A DNA stretch of 64,000 nt from Dipteris shenzhenensis (taxonomy: Eukaryota > Polypodiophyta > Polypodiopsida > Gleicheniales). The notes under the pieces were generated by a model. The model saw nothing but the letters and a program-made list of their open reading frames with translations. It ran no database searches and was not told the origin of the DNA. Numbering within the stretch: the stretch's first letter is position 1; every line of letters starts with the position of its first letter. Made by a program: the position numbers and the translations under genes. The DNA lies in the NCBI GenBank assembly GCA_047967505.1, contig CM106540.1. One strand, given 5' to 3'. This document shows, piece by piece, positions 1 to 11,172 of this stretch.

Positions 1-1478
1 AGTGAGCTTACTCCATAACAAATATCTGGCCGCGTGATTGTCAGATATATAAGAGATCCAATGAGTTGCCTGTAGTATCTGTCATTGACTCTAGGCTTTT
101 CTGAATCTTTAGTAAGTTTCAAACTCTGTTCCATGGGAGTGGCTGCAATCTTGCAATCTGCCATATGAAACTTCTTCAGGAGACTGTCAACATACTTGAG
201 CTGACTCATGAATGTGCTATCTAAATCTCTCCAGAACTCAATTCCAAGACAATAGTGCATAAGTCCAAGATCTTTCATGTCGAACTCTGCAGATAAGTCT
301 TGTTTTAATTTTCTGATGAAGCTATCCTTGCTTCCTGTCACAATCAAATCATCTACGTACAAAAGTGCAATAGTAATGTCGTCCCCTTGAACTTTGTAGT
401 AGAGAGTATGATCTTCATTGGACTTCATGTATCCCAGATCAGCAAAATACTTGTCAATTCTGCTGTACCAACTTCTGGGTGCTTGCTTTAAGCCATAGAG
501 ACTTTTCTTTAGATGGCAAACCTTGGTCTCCTTTCTTGGTTCAACATAACCTGCGGGTTGTTGCATGTAGACTTCCTCGTCTAGATAACCATTGAGAAAT
601 GCATTCTTGACATTGAGCTGATACACATTCCATTTGCTGAGTGTCGCTAGTGATATCAAGAACCGTATGGAATCCATCTTTGCTACTGGAGCATAAGTCT
701 CATCATAATCTTGGCCATATTGTTGTGCAAATCCTTTTGCAACTAATCTAGCTTTGTATCTCTGAATACTGCCACCTGGATTGTACTTCACTTTGTATAC
801 CCATTTGTTGGCTATGGCCTTCTTTCCTGGTGGAAGGTCGCATAATTCCCAAGTGTTATTTTTATACAAAGCATCCATTTCTTCATTCATAGCAGTTTGC
901 CATTCGGGCTTGTCTACTGCGTCTTCGAAGTACACTGGCTCTTCTGTAGCCATGATGGTAGTCATAAGAGCATAATTGGTGGTTTCCACCTGAATTGCTT
1001 TGCCTTTTTGAGCATATGTCAATCTGGCTGGTGGTCTGATTTCCCTAGTAGACCATCTGAGCTGCTGTGGCGCTGCTTGGGGTGTTGCTAGCAATTCTTG
1101 CTCTTCTTCATCAACCTGTTCTGTAGATGACTGTGAAGTTGATGCTTCTATCTCCTGTGTAGGTGAGGTTTTCCATTCTGATTCCTCATCGAAGATTACA
1201 TCTCTGGAGATAATGACTTTGCGGTTGATGGGATCATACAATTTGTATGCTTTGCTTTCTTCACTGTAGCCAACCATGATGCATTTGCGTGACTTCGCAT
1301 CCAATTTCCTGCGATGATCATCATGTATGTGGGCATATGCTATGCAACCAAATATGCGGAGATGCCCAATGCGTGGCTTGTGTCCAGTGAATGCTTCATA
1401 AGGAGTCATACCTTGTATCGGTTCGGTAGGAAGCCGATTAAGCAAATAGTTAGCTGTAGCTATTGCTTCTGCCCAATA
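1..1478 (-). pseudogene. Copia A pol: integrase C-terminal part and reverse transcriptase
   Basis: The minus strand appears open from the in-frame stop at about 1481 to the window edge. The first part encodes the end of integrase, including a stretch reading HLRIFGCIAYAH and then KCIMVGYSEESK, both typical of Copia integrase tails. Reverse transcriptase follows, with the YVDD active-site box at about 348-359 in the context LLYVDDLIVTGSK. Near the edge, GSLIYLTITRPDICY marks the connection towards RNase H. The product would copy element RNA into cDNA in a cytoplasmic particle. It is cut off from upstream integrase by a GAG-to-TAG type stop, so it is called a pseudogene. Confidence 0.9.
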
Positions 1479-2140
1479 CTAATTCGGAAGATGCTTTTCA
1501 CTAAGCATTGCTCTAGCACTGTCTGCTAAAGTTCCATTCTTCCTTTCAGCTCTTGCATTTTGCTGAGGAGTATCTGCACATGTGAATTGTCTTCGAATGC
1601 CGTGATTTTTGCAAAAGTTCATGAATGCTGAAGACATGTATTCACCTCCTCTGTCTGATCTCATGACCTTGATCTTTCTGCCTGTCTGGTTTTCTACCAT
1701 GGCTTTGAATTCTTGAAATCTGGCAAACACTTCAGATTTCTCTTTCAAAAAGTAGACCCAACAATATCTGCTGTAGTCATCGATGAAGGTCAAGTAATAA
1801 AGTGAACCATTGATGTTGCGGGTCTGGGCATAACCCCATACATCTGTATGAATCAAATCAAGAATACCTCGTGCACGAGAGGTACTTATGACAAAGTTGG
1901 TTCGCTTTTGTTTGCCGAAGCAGCATGCTTCACAAACCTTTCCAAGAAACTGTAGCTTCGGAATCCCAATTGCCATATTCTGATTCGTGAGATCTAACAA
2001 GTACTTGAAGTTGACATGACCATATCTCTTGTGTCATTTTGCAAATAGTGGCATCTGTTGCATTTGAGCTGACATGGCATGCTTATCTGGTACTGTAGCT
2101 AGCATCCTGTATAAGCGTCCTTCCTTGACACCTTTTGCTA
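1479..2140 (-). pseudogene. Copia A integrase core with GAG-pre-integrase region
   Basis: The segment 2000-1479 encodes 173 residues of the integrase catalytic core. Asp in HTDVWGYA, Asp in RSDRGGEYMS and Glu in NARAERKNGT match the DDE triad of retroviral-type integrases. Upstream, 2140-2001 encodes the zinc-binding GAG-pre-integrase segment (HKRYGHVNFKYL). The Trp that normally precedes this His is a TGA stop near 2035. The core ends in LPN followed by TAG where relatives read Glu. Both look like single-base substitutions. Confidence 0.88.
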
Positions 2141-2737
2141 CTAGCTGACCTCTTTGGATTTGTCTCTAATAGTGCATTCATCACCATCGAAGATGACTTT
2201 GTAGTTGTGTTTCGTCATTTGACCTACTGATAAAAGGTCCTTGCTGAGCTTCGGAACATAGAGCACATCTTTGACTAATCCTTTTGTACCAGTGAAATTG
2301 TTCATAGGGATAACACCTGTCCCTTGAACCGGATTCGGTGCATTGTCTGCTGTGTAGATGACATTCTTTTGACCTTCTAATGGCTTCATTTCTGTGAACC
2401 ATTCCTGATGATTTGTCATATGAGATGATGCACCATTGTCGATGTACCAAGGATCCTGTTCCACTTGGTCGACTTGATAGCTGAAATCCTCTTTGGGATT
2501 GAAATTAGTGTCTAGGTGCATTGTATCAGTCTGATGCAATTCCTCACTTGCAAGAAACATATTTCCATGTTCATTTGCAAAATGACTGTGACTAGAATGT
2601 GCACCACGATGATTTCCTCTTCCTCGGGAATTCCCTCGATTACTGCTGGATTGATCGCCTTGGTCGTACTGCTTCTTGCGGCAATCTCTTTCATAGTGTC
2701 CAAACTTGTGACAGTAATTGCACTGGATGTTTGACAC
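2141..2737 (-). pseudogene. Copia A nucleocapsid zinc knuckle and aspartic protease
   Basis: The open stretch begins with a single CCHC knuckle (CNYCHKFGHYERDC, spacing C-x2-C-x4-H-x4-C) that would bind RNA during packaging. A basic Arg/Gly/Ser linker follows, then the aspartic protease with active site WYIDNGASSHMT. Asp-Asn-Gly is a common variant of Asp-Ser-Gly in plant Copia proteases. LSVGQMTKHNYKVIF is the conserved tail leading to GAG-pre-integrase. The frame is lost near 2150, so protease and integrase are no longer joined. Confidence 0.88.
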
Positions 2738-2824
2738 ATTGGTGGATGCATTCCCTCGTCCTTGAAATCTTCCTCCGTTGGAATGATTTCCTCTTTGCTG
2801 ATTCTGATGTTGCTGAGGATGATG

Positions 2825-3668
2825 CTAATGCTGATGCTGATTTTGACTTTGATTTTGTTGATGATGACCACTTTTCTGATATGATCTACCTCTATTTCTG
2901 CCTTTGCCTCTGCTTCTGTCTGAAGTTGTGAATGCCTGATCATTAGAATGACCTTTATGTGCTTGAATGGCCTGAGTCCTGAGTTCTTCACCAAGTAGAA
3001 CTGACTGAAGGTCTTCCAGTGTTGGAATTTGCCGTTGGATGGCAATACTCTGGACTAGATTCTCATATCCTTCTCCTAGTCCATTCAGGATTACTTGAAC
3101 CATTTCTACGGGATTCATAGTCTCTCCTGCTGCTGCAAGTTGATTGTTGTAGTCTTTGATGTGGAGTACATAAGCATGACCGGTTTCACTACTGTTGCGG
3201 AAACTCTGGTTGATCTGGTTTCTCAGGGTGAGAATTCTGGATGTGTTCTTGGACTCGTAGAGAGCTGCGAACATATCCCATGCTTCTTTTGATGTCTTGA
3301 CTGTGTTGAGCTGTCCTAGCATGAAATCTTGCACGTTCTACTTGATCAGGTGATAGGCATACTTGTCTTTCTTATCCCATTCTGCTTGAGCTATCTGCTT
3401 GAGCTCGGGCAATGGCAGGATCTGCTACTGGTGCGAAAACTGTTTGTGTAGATGTAGATCTCGATGTAGATCCCGTTGCTAGTGCTGTGACAACAGATGG
3501 AGTAGAGCTACTGGTGGCTGGATCGGCCAATGGTCTAGGTATAGATCCATCGACATACTCCCATTTGTCCTGAAGCACAAGAATGGTCTCCATTCGGTAT
3601 TTCCATGTACCGTAATTGGAGTTGTCTAACTTAGCAGATGCCTCCAGATTGAGGTTGCTAGTCGACAT
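2825..3668 (-). pseudogene. Copia A gag
   Basis: The likely start is the ATG at 3668, because MSTSNLNLEASAKLDNSNY followed by GTWKYRMETIL is the usual Copia gag opening. The second part (3334-2825) holds the capsid-like region with TSKEAWDMFAALYESKNTSR and a Gln/Ser/Gly-rich tail. A frame change near 3390 and a TAG stop near 3338 separate the two parts. A further frame change separates gag from the zinc knuckle. Confidence 0.85.
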
Positions 3669-6144
3669 GGTGCAAGAAATGTACTCAAAAAGTGTCCTAG
3701 AAAACTCTGTATGAATCAACTGCAAATACACTGAAGATGCCAAGTGAAATCTCTGTACCGTCGGTGAAGATAGAACTGCAATATATAAGATCTGATCTGT
3801 GTTACAAGGCTTGTGGCAATGATGCCAGGAATAGCCAAGAGGCTTTACAAGGCTAAAAAATGATGTGCACGATGCCGTGAGATAGCCAAATAGGCTTTAC
3901 AATGGTGGCATATGTGTGTGAAATCAAGTGCTATCTGCCCACTGAATCAATCTGCAATGCCTCTGAACTCTGAAGTCTGCTCACTGAACTGATGAACGTA
4001 AGGTTTCAGGTAATGTAATGATGTGAAATCGGATGTGAGCGTATGGACTGACTCCGAGTAGGTACTAGTCGGGAATTTCGGGCATGGCTTAGATTGGCAT
4101 CTTGGGGAATTCAAAGCGTCCCCTCTATGGCGATCTAGTCTACTCTGATCTAGATCTAAACCAACCGTCGATCGATGAAAGAACAGCAAATAATTCCTTT
4201 TCTTTTGTTCTTTTTAAGTGCTGGGTCAGATGCGTCGATGTAGAGGCAAATGTGCGTGAAGGAAGTGGTTTTGGCGGCGAGGCACAAATGTGAGTGTAAC
4301 TTGCACTGAAATGTGCGTGATATGTAACGAGCGCGTAGAGCACGAAAAACCGAGCGACTTTCCTTTTTGGAGCACCCTCAAATTCTTCCTGGATCAAGAG
4401 ATACGACTTGATCTAGGTGGAGGGGCAAAAGGAGTGCAAATGGTGCTCAATGATGATGTGTCACTGTGAGTCACATGCAATGATGATGTGGCACTATGCT
4501 TAGCAAGAGGTGTGCCAGTGAAGCTCTGTGCTGAGGTGGCAGGAGTGTGCACAGTGTGCCTGGCAAGGGATTGTGCCTGCAGGGGTCAGTGCTGACTGGA
4601 CTGCTGAGGTGGTAGTGCTGAGGTGGCACAAATGATGTCAGTAGGGTGACGTGGTAATGCTGATGTGGCACTGATGATGTGTCCTTGATGACGTGGCACA
4701 GGTGACATGGTTGATGATGTGGCACAGATGACGTGGCTGATGATGTGGCAAGTGACGTGGCTGATGACGTGCCCCTAATGACGTGGCACAGGTGACGTGG
4801 TTGATGACGTGGTTGATGACATGTCACTGATGACATGGCAAGTGACGTGGTTGATGATGTGTCACTGATGACATGGCAGTCGGTGGTGATGTGGCAGTCA
4901 GTGATGATGTGGCAGTCGATGATGACATGGACTGCTTATGTGGCCGATGACGTGGTGCGAGTGACGTGGCACTGTGGATAAGGTTGCCACGTGTTAGATT
5001 TATGAGGCGCTTATCTGCCACGTGGCAGATAAGACGACGTGGCAGATTGATGACGTGGCAGTTGTGGCTAAGGCTATCTACCACGTGTCGCCATGTCCCT
5101 TCACGGAATCTTTTGAAGATTCTGACAGAATCTAGGGAGATTCCGTCGAGTCGACCGTGAGAGCCTTGAGCTCTACGTTCGCATTGGCATTCTCCGAGAA
5201 GTCGATGGAGATGGAAGCTACAGAAGGCGCTGTTTGAAGTCGGCTGAGGCGACCGCAGACGGCTTCCACCTCCATAACCAGCGCTCAGCCATCATCGCAC
5301 AACGATCCAGAGCTCCTTCGCTCTGTTTCGGGTGGCCGTCGATGGCTCCTATGAGGCGTCGTCAGAGCGCGGGCGTGGCAGCTATAGGTCGAGCGAGGTC
5401 GTTGTTGAAACTGAGCCTTTGTGGATGCCCGTCGTTTGGCGTTCGTTGTTGCTGTTAATGGGCGTTGTTGGAGGTCTCGGAACTAGAAGGAAAGGGCCAC
5501 TCAGTCCTTTTTCGATGGAGATGGCCCGTGAGCTTTGGCTCGTAGTTGGAGGCTGCGTGCTCTGTGGGCTAGTGATGGCGCTTCTTTGTCATGGGAAAAA
5601 GGGCGAGTCGTACTTTTGTAAAGTTGCAGGAAAGTACGCTGTTGTGCAAAAGTACCTCGCAGAAATAGAGGTTGGCGAGGAGCTATTGTGGGGAGCCACT
5701 CAGTGCTCTTTTGTTGCAGTTGTTGAGTCGATCGTTGCATGAAGTACCATTGTAGATGACTACACTGCTGCAAAGAGTGCGTGGTGCTTCAAGTAGTTGA
5801 TGGAGGTCACCGAATCCGGTTGGTGGCTCAAACAAGGAGAGCTTGTTTCTCCCTCAAAGGCTCACTAGTACTCAAGGAAAGTAGACCTCTCTTTGTCTTG
5901 ACAATGGGATTTCTCACAAAGCTCTCTTCCTCACAAGATCTCACAATCACTCAAAAGAGATGAACTCCTCTTCACAAAATACGGACGGAAATTCTCTCCA
6001 TGGACGGAATTTTCTCTCAAATGGACGGAATTTTCTCTCAACGGAAGTGAAGGGAATGATCTCACAATCACTCAAGAGAACTCTCAATCTCACAATCTCT
6101 CTCACACTCTCAAGAAACTCAATGTCTCAGCGGAAGACAAGGGA
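3669..6144 (-). other. Long untranslated leader of Copia A
   Basis: About 2.5 kb lies between the primer binding site and gag with no recognisable protein domain. It contains the TGACGTGG repeat block, a GC-richer stretch (5160-5750) with short open frames on both strands that I do not trust, and a repeated phrase around 5970-6040 built on ATGGACGGAATTTTCTCTC. Typical plant Copia leaders are far shorter, so this may be captured or expanded sequence. Confidence 0.6.
4440..5090 (+). repeat. Minisatellite of GATGACGTGGCA-like units
   Basis: Imperfect units of about 12-17 bp built on GATGACGTGGCA or GATGATGTGGCA run through this block. I count about a dozen copies of (T/C)GACGTGG, plus GCCACGTGGC at about 5019-5028, a perfect palindrome around the G-box CACGTG. 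TGACG and ACGTGG are cores recognised by plant bZIP factors (as-1 and ABRE/G-box classes). Regulatory function is inference. Confidence 0.8.
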
Positions 6145-6156
6145 GCTCTGATACCA
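6145..6156 (-). other. Primer binding site of Copia A (initiator Met tRNA type)
   Basis: On the minus strand the bases read TGGTATCAGAGC, the standard plant Copia site complementary to the 3' end of initiator methionine tRNA. It abuts the inner end of the LTR with no gap, which fixes the LTR boundary and orientation. Confidence 0.95.
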
Positions 6157-6413
6157 TGACAAAATATGAAGAGGGGAGAGGAGAAGAGTGGAGATGAGGA
6201 GAGAGGGCACAGCTAGAGAGCACACCACAAATGACTAACTGTACACTAGAATTAGTTGAAAAAATAGAATATATACAAACCCTTTTAGGGTTAGGGTTAG
6301 GGGATCTAACCCTTTCCTTTATAGCACTCTATAAGGTTAGTGCTATGCACATATGATCACGTGATGGTGCTATGCACACATGATCACATGATGTTGAGCG
6401 TGAACTCTCAACA
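6157..6413 (-). repeat. 5' LTR of Copia A (257 bp)
   Basis: On the minus strand it begins TGTTGAGAGTTC at 6413 and ends GTCA at 6157, next to the PBS, giving the TG...CA ends of an LTR. The outer end is inferred from the TG dinucleotide because the 3' LTR is outside the window. It contains a short telomere-like run (TTAGGG repeated, about 6283-6300) and paired TATGATCACGTGATG / CATGATCACATGATG phrases (6350-6392). Confidence 0.75.
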
Positions 6414-6946
6414 CATGGGACAAAGTTCATCTTTGTAGAATGAACCAAAGTGTCATGCATATGACGTAGGCTATAGGTTTGTTGTGAGCATTATTTTATA
6501 ATTTAGCACATCTAAGATTACTAGGGAAAGTTTTGCCAAGATAGTTTTGAAATTTTACATGGTGTTTGACAATGTTTACTTTTAGATTTCCATCTAAGCA
6601 TGCACCTAGGGAAAATGTTTAGGTGAGTGGACATAGGTGAGTAGTCACAAATTTTCTAGAGCTTTTAGTAGTTTAGGCGAGCGAAGTTAGGCGAGCGGGC
6701 CCTACTCTATGACAAGCTTGGTATGAGATAAGGTTCTAACTAGTGTTCTCCATGCCCTCTTTTGTGCAAGAACGTACCTTCTATCAGTGAGTTAGTGTGA
6801 GGGATGGAAGAACAAGGGCTCTCACAAAGCAACACATCATTGGCTCCATGAGCCCTATCTTTTGCAAGAACATACCTTCTATCAGTGAGTGGTCACCTTA
6901 GTCTCCAACAAGGAGGGTGCGGATAAGGTGGGATTTTTGCAACTAG
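6414..6946. other. Unassigned sequence with a duplicated 25-bp phrase
   Basis: No gene or known element is recognised. A phrase GCAAGAAC(G/A)TACCTTCTATC followed by AGTGAGT occurs twice, near 6769 and 6855, each preceded by a similar CCCT(C/A)TTTTG tract. This suggests a local tandem duplication of roughly 85 bp. Confidence 0.5.
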
Positions 6947-6949
6947 CCC

Positions 6950-7225
6950 TGGCCAATCAAGGGATTTTGTTGGGCAAAATCTAGCAATTGGCTAAGCCAG
7001 CAAAGAAAATTTGCCATTCATGTAAGATCTGAGGGGCTGACATATTAAGAGCTCCATTTAGTCATTTTTGGGTTCAATAAGCGTTCGCTGTCAATGTGTC
7101 GGGGTCACTTTCTCCGTGTATTGGGCAAAGAGTGCAATTTTTTTTTGCTGGCCCAGCCAATTGCGGGCTTTTGCCCAATGAAAGCCCTCGATTATGGGGC
7201 AAAAAAAAAATTTTACACTCTTTGG
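6950..7225. repeat. Foldback (inverted-repeat) element 1
   Basis: The stretch 6951-7012 pairs imperfectly with the reverse complement of 7138-7200, with shared cores such as CAATTGGC and GGGCAAAA. A second, overlapping inverted pair is CAAAGAGTGCAATTTTTTTT (about 7125-7145) against 7200-7225. No transposase is present. It may be a MITE or foldback-type non-autonomous element. Confidence 0.6.
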
Positions 7226-7384
7226 GGTCGAACTCGTCATGAACTCCTTGTTGGGGGTCAAGGGAATCAAAAACTCGATTACTTGGTGGTCAAAGGAGTG
7301 CAAAGCTCAATTGGTTGGGGACAAATGAGGCAAATGTTTTTTTTGGCCACTGCCAATCCCTAGATTGGTGGAGTGGTTAGATTT

Positions 7385-7520
7385 TTTTTTGCTTTTTCCA
7401 CTTTTGGTGGCCTAAAGAGGGTCAAATTCTTTTGCTCATCGGCCAACAATCCAAGGATTTTGTCGAGCAAAAGCCCTAGATTGGCCGATGAGCAAAAAAA
7501 TTGACCACCAAAAGTGACAA
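7385..7520. repeat. Foldback (inverted-repeat) element 2, related to element 1
   Basis: The arms read CCACTTTTGGTGG...TTTTGCTCATCGGCC on the left and GGCCGATGAGCAAAA...CCACCAAAAGTG on the right, so most of this 136-bp segment can form one hairpin. The loop phrase GGATTTTGTCGAGCAAAA resembles GGATTTTGTTGGGCAAAA in element 1, suggesting one family. Confidence 0.7.
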
Positions 7521-8594
7521 AAAAGGTTGAAATATATACCTAACATTGTACCTAACACTTAGCTAACTAGCATCTACATAGCTAGCTAAACTATCTTCTA
7601 CTAAAGTAACACGTAGCTAACCAACACATGTAAAACTGAACTAACGCATAAACTAACACATAGCTAACTAGCACATAAAACTATAACTAAAGTATATATA
7701 AAGTATACTAAATTATATAAAGGAAATATATCTAAATATCTAATATATATAACTAATATAGAATATAAATAAATATACAGTTAACTATGTAACTAAACTA
7801 TATACAAAAATATAACTAGATAATTTATATAAACTATATTTATATAAGAACTATTAAAAGTAATCCATATAAAGTGAACTATATGTAACATGTACAAATA
7901 CAAATAATTATAACTAATACTATATAAAATGAAGCATAAGTAAATATAAAATGAAAGTAATATAAAGTCCATCTATATAATATATAATTAATATAAATAA
8001 AATATAAGAAATAAAAATAAACAAATATAACTAATGAATAACCTACATACAAATATTATAAAATACAAATACAAGAATATATATAGCATTAATATAAATA
8101 ACTATATAGCTGTGTAACTAAACTATATAAATAACATATAACTAGATAAACTATATAAAATATATTTACATATGAACTATACAAAGTAATCTATATATAT
8201 CATGTACAAGTACAAATAACCTGTATAAATAAAATATAAGCAATAAAAATAAAATATAACTAATAAATAATGTGAACAAAATATAACTAATAAAAATAAA
8301 GTATAATTAACAAATAACCTACATACAAATATTATAAAATACAAATACAAGAATATATATAGCACTAATAGAAATAACTATATAGCTATGTAACTAAATT
8401 ATATAAATAAAATATATCTAGATAAACTTTATAAAATATATTTACGTATGATCTATAAAAAGTAATCTATATAAATTAAACTATATATACCATGTACAAG
8501 TATAAATAGCCTATATAAATAAAATACAAGCAATAAAAATAAAATATAACTAATAAATAGCGTGAATAAAATACAATGATTAGAGAAATTACAA
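7521..8594. repeat. AT-rich tandem repeat, period about 276 bp
   Basis: The sequence is almost all A/T with TATAAA, CTAACTA and ATATAACTA words. A unit starting ACCTACATACAAATATTATA recurs at 8041 and 8317, an offset of 276 bp, with high identity. A more diverged copy can be followed from about 7740. No coding potential is credible here. Confidence 0.7.
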
Positions 8595-9020
8595 ATGATA
8601 TGGGCTTGTAAGTTCACTGACATATACTTTGTGACCTTCACAGTGTCTAAGAAAGTGGGCTCCCCTATCAAGGAGATCTCAGTTATTGAGATCAACTATG
8701 AATTTGAAAGAGTTAAGCGTGTCTCATTTGGAAGGAGACATACAAGAGGTACTAAGGACCAACTCCAATCCCCTGCTAAAATCGATCCTTACATTTTCTC
8801 TGATAAGGCTTCAACTATGCCAAAAAGTAAGAAGTCTTCAAAGACTAAGAGCAAGAATAAGACAAAAAGTGACTTCTCAGCAGGGCTTGTAAAGAGTAGA
8901 ACTAAGGAGACACAAAAGAAAAAGAAGCCCACCAATCCACAGCAAGAAGATGTTGAATCATCTCCAAGTTTAGAGAAACTATGGTGGGTTTTACCACTGA
9001 TGTTCCTGGCATGTACCTGA
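8595..9020 (+). CDS. Hypothetical protein, 141 residues, Lys/Ser-rich middle
   Basis: An ATG at 8595 opens a frame of 141 codons. The first 60 residues have mixed composition. Residues about 75-112 are very basic (PKSKKSSKTKSKNKTKSD and later KETQKKKKPT), and the tail is hydrophobic (LWWVLPLMFLACT). No domain is recognised. It lies between AT-rich repeats and has no visible neighbours of known function. It could be a fragment of a larger spliced or transposon gene, or a chance frame. I report it because its composition differs from the flanking AT-rich DNA. Confidence 0.25.
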   Translation: MIWACKFTDIYFVTFTVSKKVGSPIKEISVIEINYEFERVKRVSFGRRHTRGTKDQLQSPAKIDPYIFSDKASTMPKSKKSSKTKSKNKTKSDFSAGLVKSRTKETQKKKKPTNPQQEDVESSPSLEKLWWVLPLMFLACT

Positions 9021-10015
9021 TTTTGCTCACCCAACATGCGTAAACAACCATACTGAGCACCCCTTTTTGCACTACTATGAGGAAAACGAAACATAACACA
9101 GTACATGCAAAAATGCCATCTAAACAAAACAATTTCAACCACCTAGCTAGTCTAACATATAATCAAGCTGATAATTAAACTAATCAAGCTGATAATTAAA
9201 TTAATCAAGCTACTAGTAAAATAAAACAAAATTAGTTTAGGACAGTCACATATAATCAAGCTAATAATTAAACTAATCAAGGTAATATTTAAACTAATCA
9301 AGCTATAACTAGTAAAGAAAAACAACCAAGCTAGTTTAGGACAGTCACAATTTCAACCACTAGGCTAGTGTCTGAACTAAGCGAGCCTGGTAATATATTG
9401 TTATACGTGCAAAACACAATCTAATTAAATGAATTAGGCTAATAATTAAAATGATCAAAGATACTCGAAAACAAAACAATTTCTACCACCGACGGGCTAG
9501 TTTAGGATAGTCACATAACTAGTGTATAACCTGAACAGGTCTCGATCATATATAACAATTAGACAATAACCATTATGTTGTTGTTCACGTTTATATTTTT
9601 GTCCAACCACAATTTCAATCACATAGCTATTGTTTGACTTAAACCAGCTCGGTGATGTTCCAATGACCGGGATGGTTTAGGACAATCGGGTCTAGAAATC
9701 AATTGGTACCCAAATCAACAAAAAATTAATTTTAAATAATTTAACTAGGAAACACAAGAATTTCAACCACCGAGCTGGTCATCAATCAGAAAATAACAAT
9801 ATATTGTTGTTCTTTTGTGAAATATATTGTGATAATTGTTGTTCAACCACACTGGTTCATGACAATCACATAACTAGTGTTTGACCTTAATCAGCCCCAC
9901 GATTGCTTGATGTTCCAACCACCAGGCTAGTTTTTTACAATTACATTAAGTCTAAGCCAGTCTGATGTAGAAATTAAACATTGTTGACTCTGTGCCAACA
10001 TGAGCTTATGTAGAA
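9021..10015. repeat. Diverged interspersed repeats with CAATTTCAACCAC phrases
   Basis: The phrase CAATTTCAACCACC followed by (G)AGCTAGTTTAGGACAGTC recurs with variation near 9131, 9347, 9476, 9607, 9757 and 9843, at spacings of about 90-220 bp. TAATCAAGCTGATAATTAAA repeats within 9160-9300. No gene is seen. Confidence 0.55.
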
Positions 10016-10017
10016 AG

Positions 10018-10250
10018 AGAATATGTTACAACTTTGTGATACAACTTTGTGTTACAACTTCTACATATGACTTCTACATGTAGAAAGAGAATGTGTTACA
10101 ACTTTGTGTTACAACTTTGTGATACAACTTCGTGTTACAACTTTGTGTTACAACTTTGTGATACAACCTTTGTGTTACAACTTTGTGATACAACTTTGTG
10201 TTACAACTTCTACATGTAGAAAGAGAATGTGTTACAACTTTGTATTACAA
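10018..10250 (+). repeat. Minisatellite of GTTACAACTTTGTGA units
   Basis: A unit of about 15 bp, TTACAACTTTGTGTT or TTACAACTTTGTGAT, is repeated more than ten times and broken by CTACATGTAGAAAGAGAATG spacers. The open frame through it is a product of the repeat and should not be taken as a gene. Confidence 0.85.
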
Positions 10251-10394
10251 TTCCTACATGCAGAGAGAGAAGCTCTCCAACTTGTATAAATACCCCATAA
10301 TGGAATGAAGCCCACACTCTTTGGGGCATTGTGTTGAGTCTACTTTGGTATTCCAAGCATTCATCTCAAGTGTCCATGCTTCCTTGAACTCCAC

Positions 10395-10925
10395 GTCCAA
10401 AAGCATGTCCTAACCTTGCAACTCCTCCTCCCCTCTCCTCCAACCTTGCAACCCACCCTCTCCCTCTCCTCCTCCCTCCTCCTCCTCCCTCCTCTCTCTT
10501 CTTTCCCCCATGCTCTTACACCTTCTTCCTCTCCCACTCCTATGCTCCCCCTAAACCCTTTGTTCCTCAACCCTTAAAACTCCATGATCTACGAGGGAGA
10601 CGAGTTCTCCACCATGTGCTCTACCTTGAACCTTGGAACCTCCTTCTAACCCTGGACTTCTTCTAAACCCTAGAGCCTCCTTCTAAACCCTGGAACTCCT
10701 TCTAAACCCTGGAACCTTCTTCTAACCCTGGAACCTCCTTTTGAACCTTGGATCCTCCTTTTAACCTTGGACTCCTAAACTCTGGAACCTCCTTCTAAAC
10801 CTTGGAACTCCTTCTAAACCCTGGAACCTCCTTCTAACCCTGGAACCTCCTTCTGAACCCTGGAACCTCCTTCTAACCCTGTAACCTCCTTCTAACCCTT
10901 AAACTCCTCCTAAACTCTACAACTC
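10395..10925 (+). repeat. Pyrimidine-rich stretch and CCTTCTAAACCCTGGAA minisatellite
   Basis: From 10395 to 10560 the plus strand is mostly C and T. From about 10610 to 10920 a unit of 18-22 bp, CCTTCTAAACCCTGGAACT, is repeated about fifteen times with small changes. Each unit contains CTAAACCCT, which resembles a plant telomere word by chance or descent. Confidence 0.8.
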
Positions 10926-11172
10926 CCAATGAAGGGGAAAACCTTCATTACCACAATCATGATGATACACGTTCCTTTTACACATGCATGCACTTTGTTT
11001 GCTTACCACACTTGAGCCTATGTCTCTCATCGGAACGCGACTCGAGGTCTAAGCTACACGTATACTACAACGACAACCCCAACATATCTGTAGGTGACAA
11101 AAAGCCTCGGAACCCTGCATTACTGAGAGAACCCTGCTCTTCCTATGAAAGTAGTAGGAAAGAGCCAACATT
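10926..11172 (+). repeat. Presumed 3' end of the 5' LTR of Gypsy B
   Basis: The segment ends GAGCCAACA directly before the TGGCGCC-type primer binding site at 11173, as expected for an LTR end. The LTR start cannot be set. A second copy was not found after the integrase end at 20126, so the LTR pair is incomplete. Confidence 0.5.

Larger units (their letters stand above)
1..6413 (-). mobile_element. Copia LTR retrotransposon A, 5' part, decayed, cut by window edge
   Basis: Read on the minus strand the order is 5' LTR (6413-6157), primer binding site, a 2.5-kb leader, gag, zinc knuckle and protease, integrase, reverse transcriptase. Integrase before reverse transcriptase is the diagnostic Ty1/Copia order. 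RNase H and the 3' LTR must lie left of base 1. The coding part carries several breaks: stop codons near 1481, 2035 and 3338, and frame changes near 2150, 2740-2830 and 3390. The element is therefore not autonomous. The leader between PBS and gag is unusually long for Copia and is rich in a TGACGTGG-type repeat. Confidence 0.93.

Noticed and set aside
5332-5742. 136-codon frame in the Copia A leader
   Set aside because: No domain, opposite strand to the element, and similar-length frames occur on the other strand of the same GC-rich segment.
6283-6300. Possible interstitial telomere (TTAGGG repeats)
   Set aside because: Only about three units, and they lie inside the Copia A LTR.
10104-10289. 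Open frame with repeated CYNFVIQ units
   Set aside because: It is translated minisatellite with no independent support.
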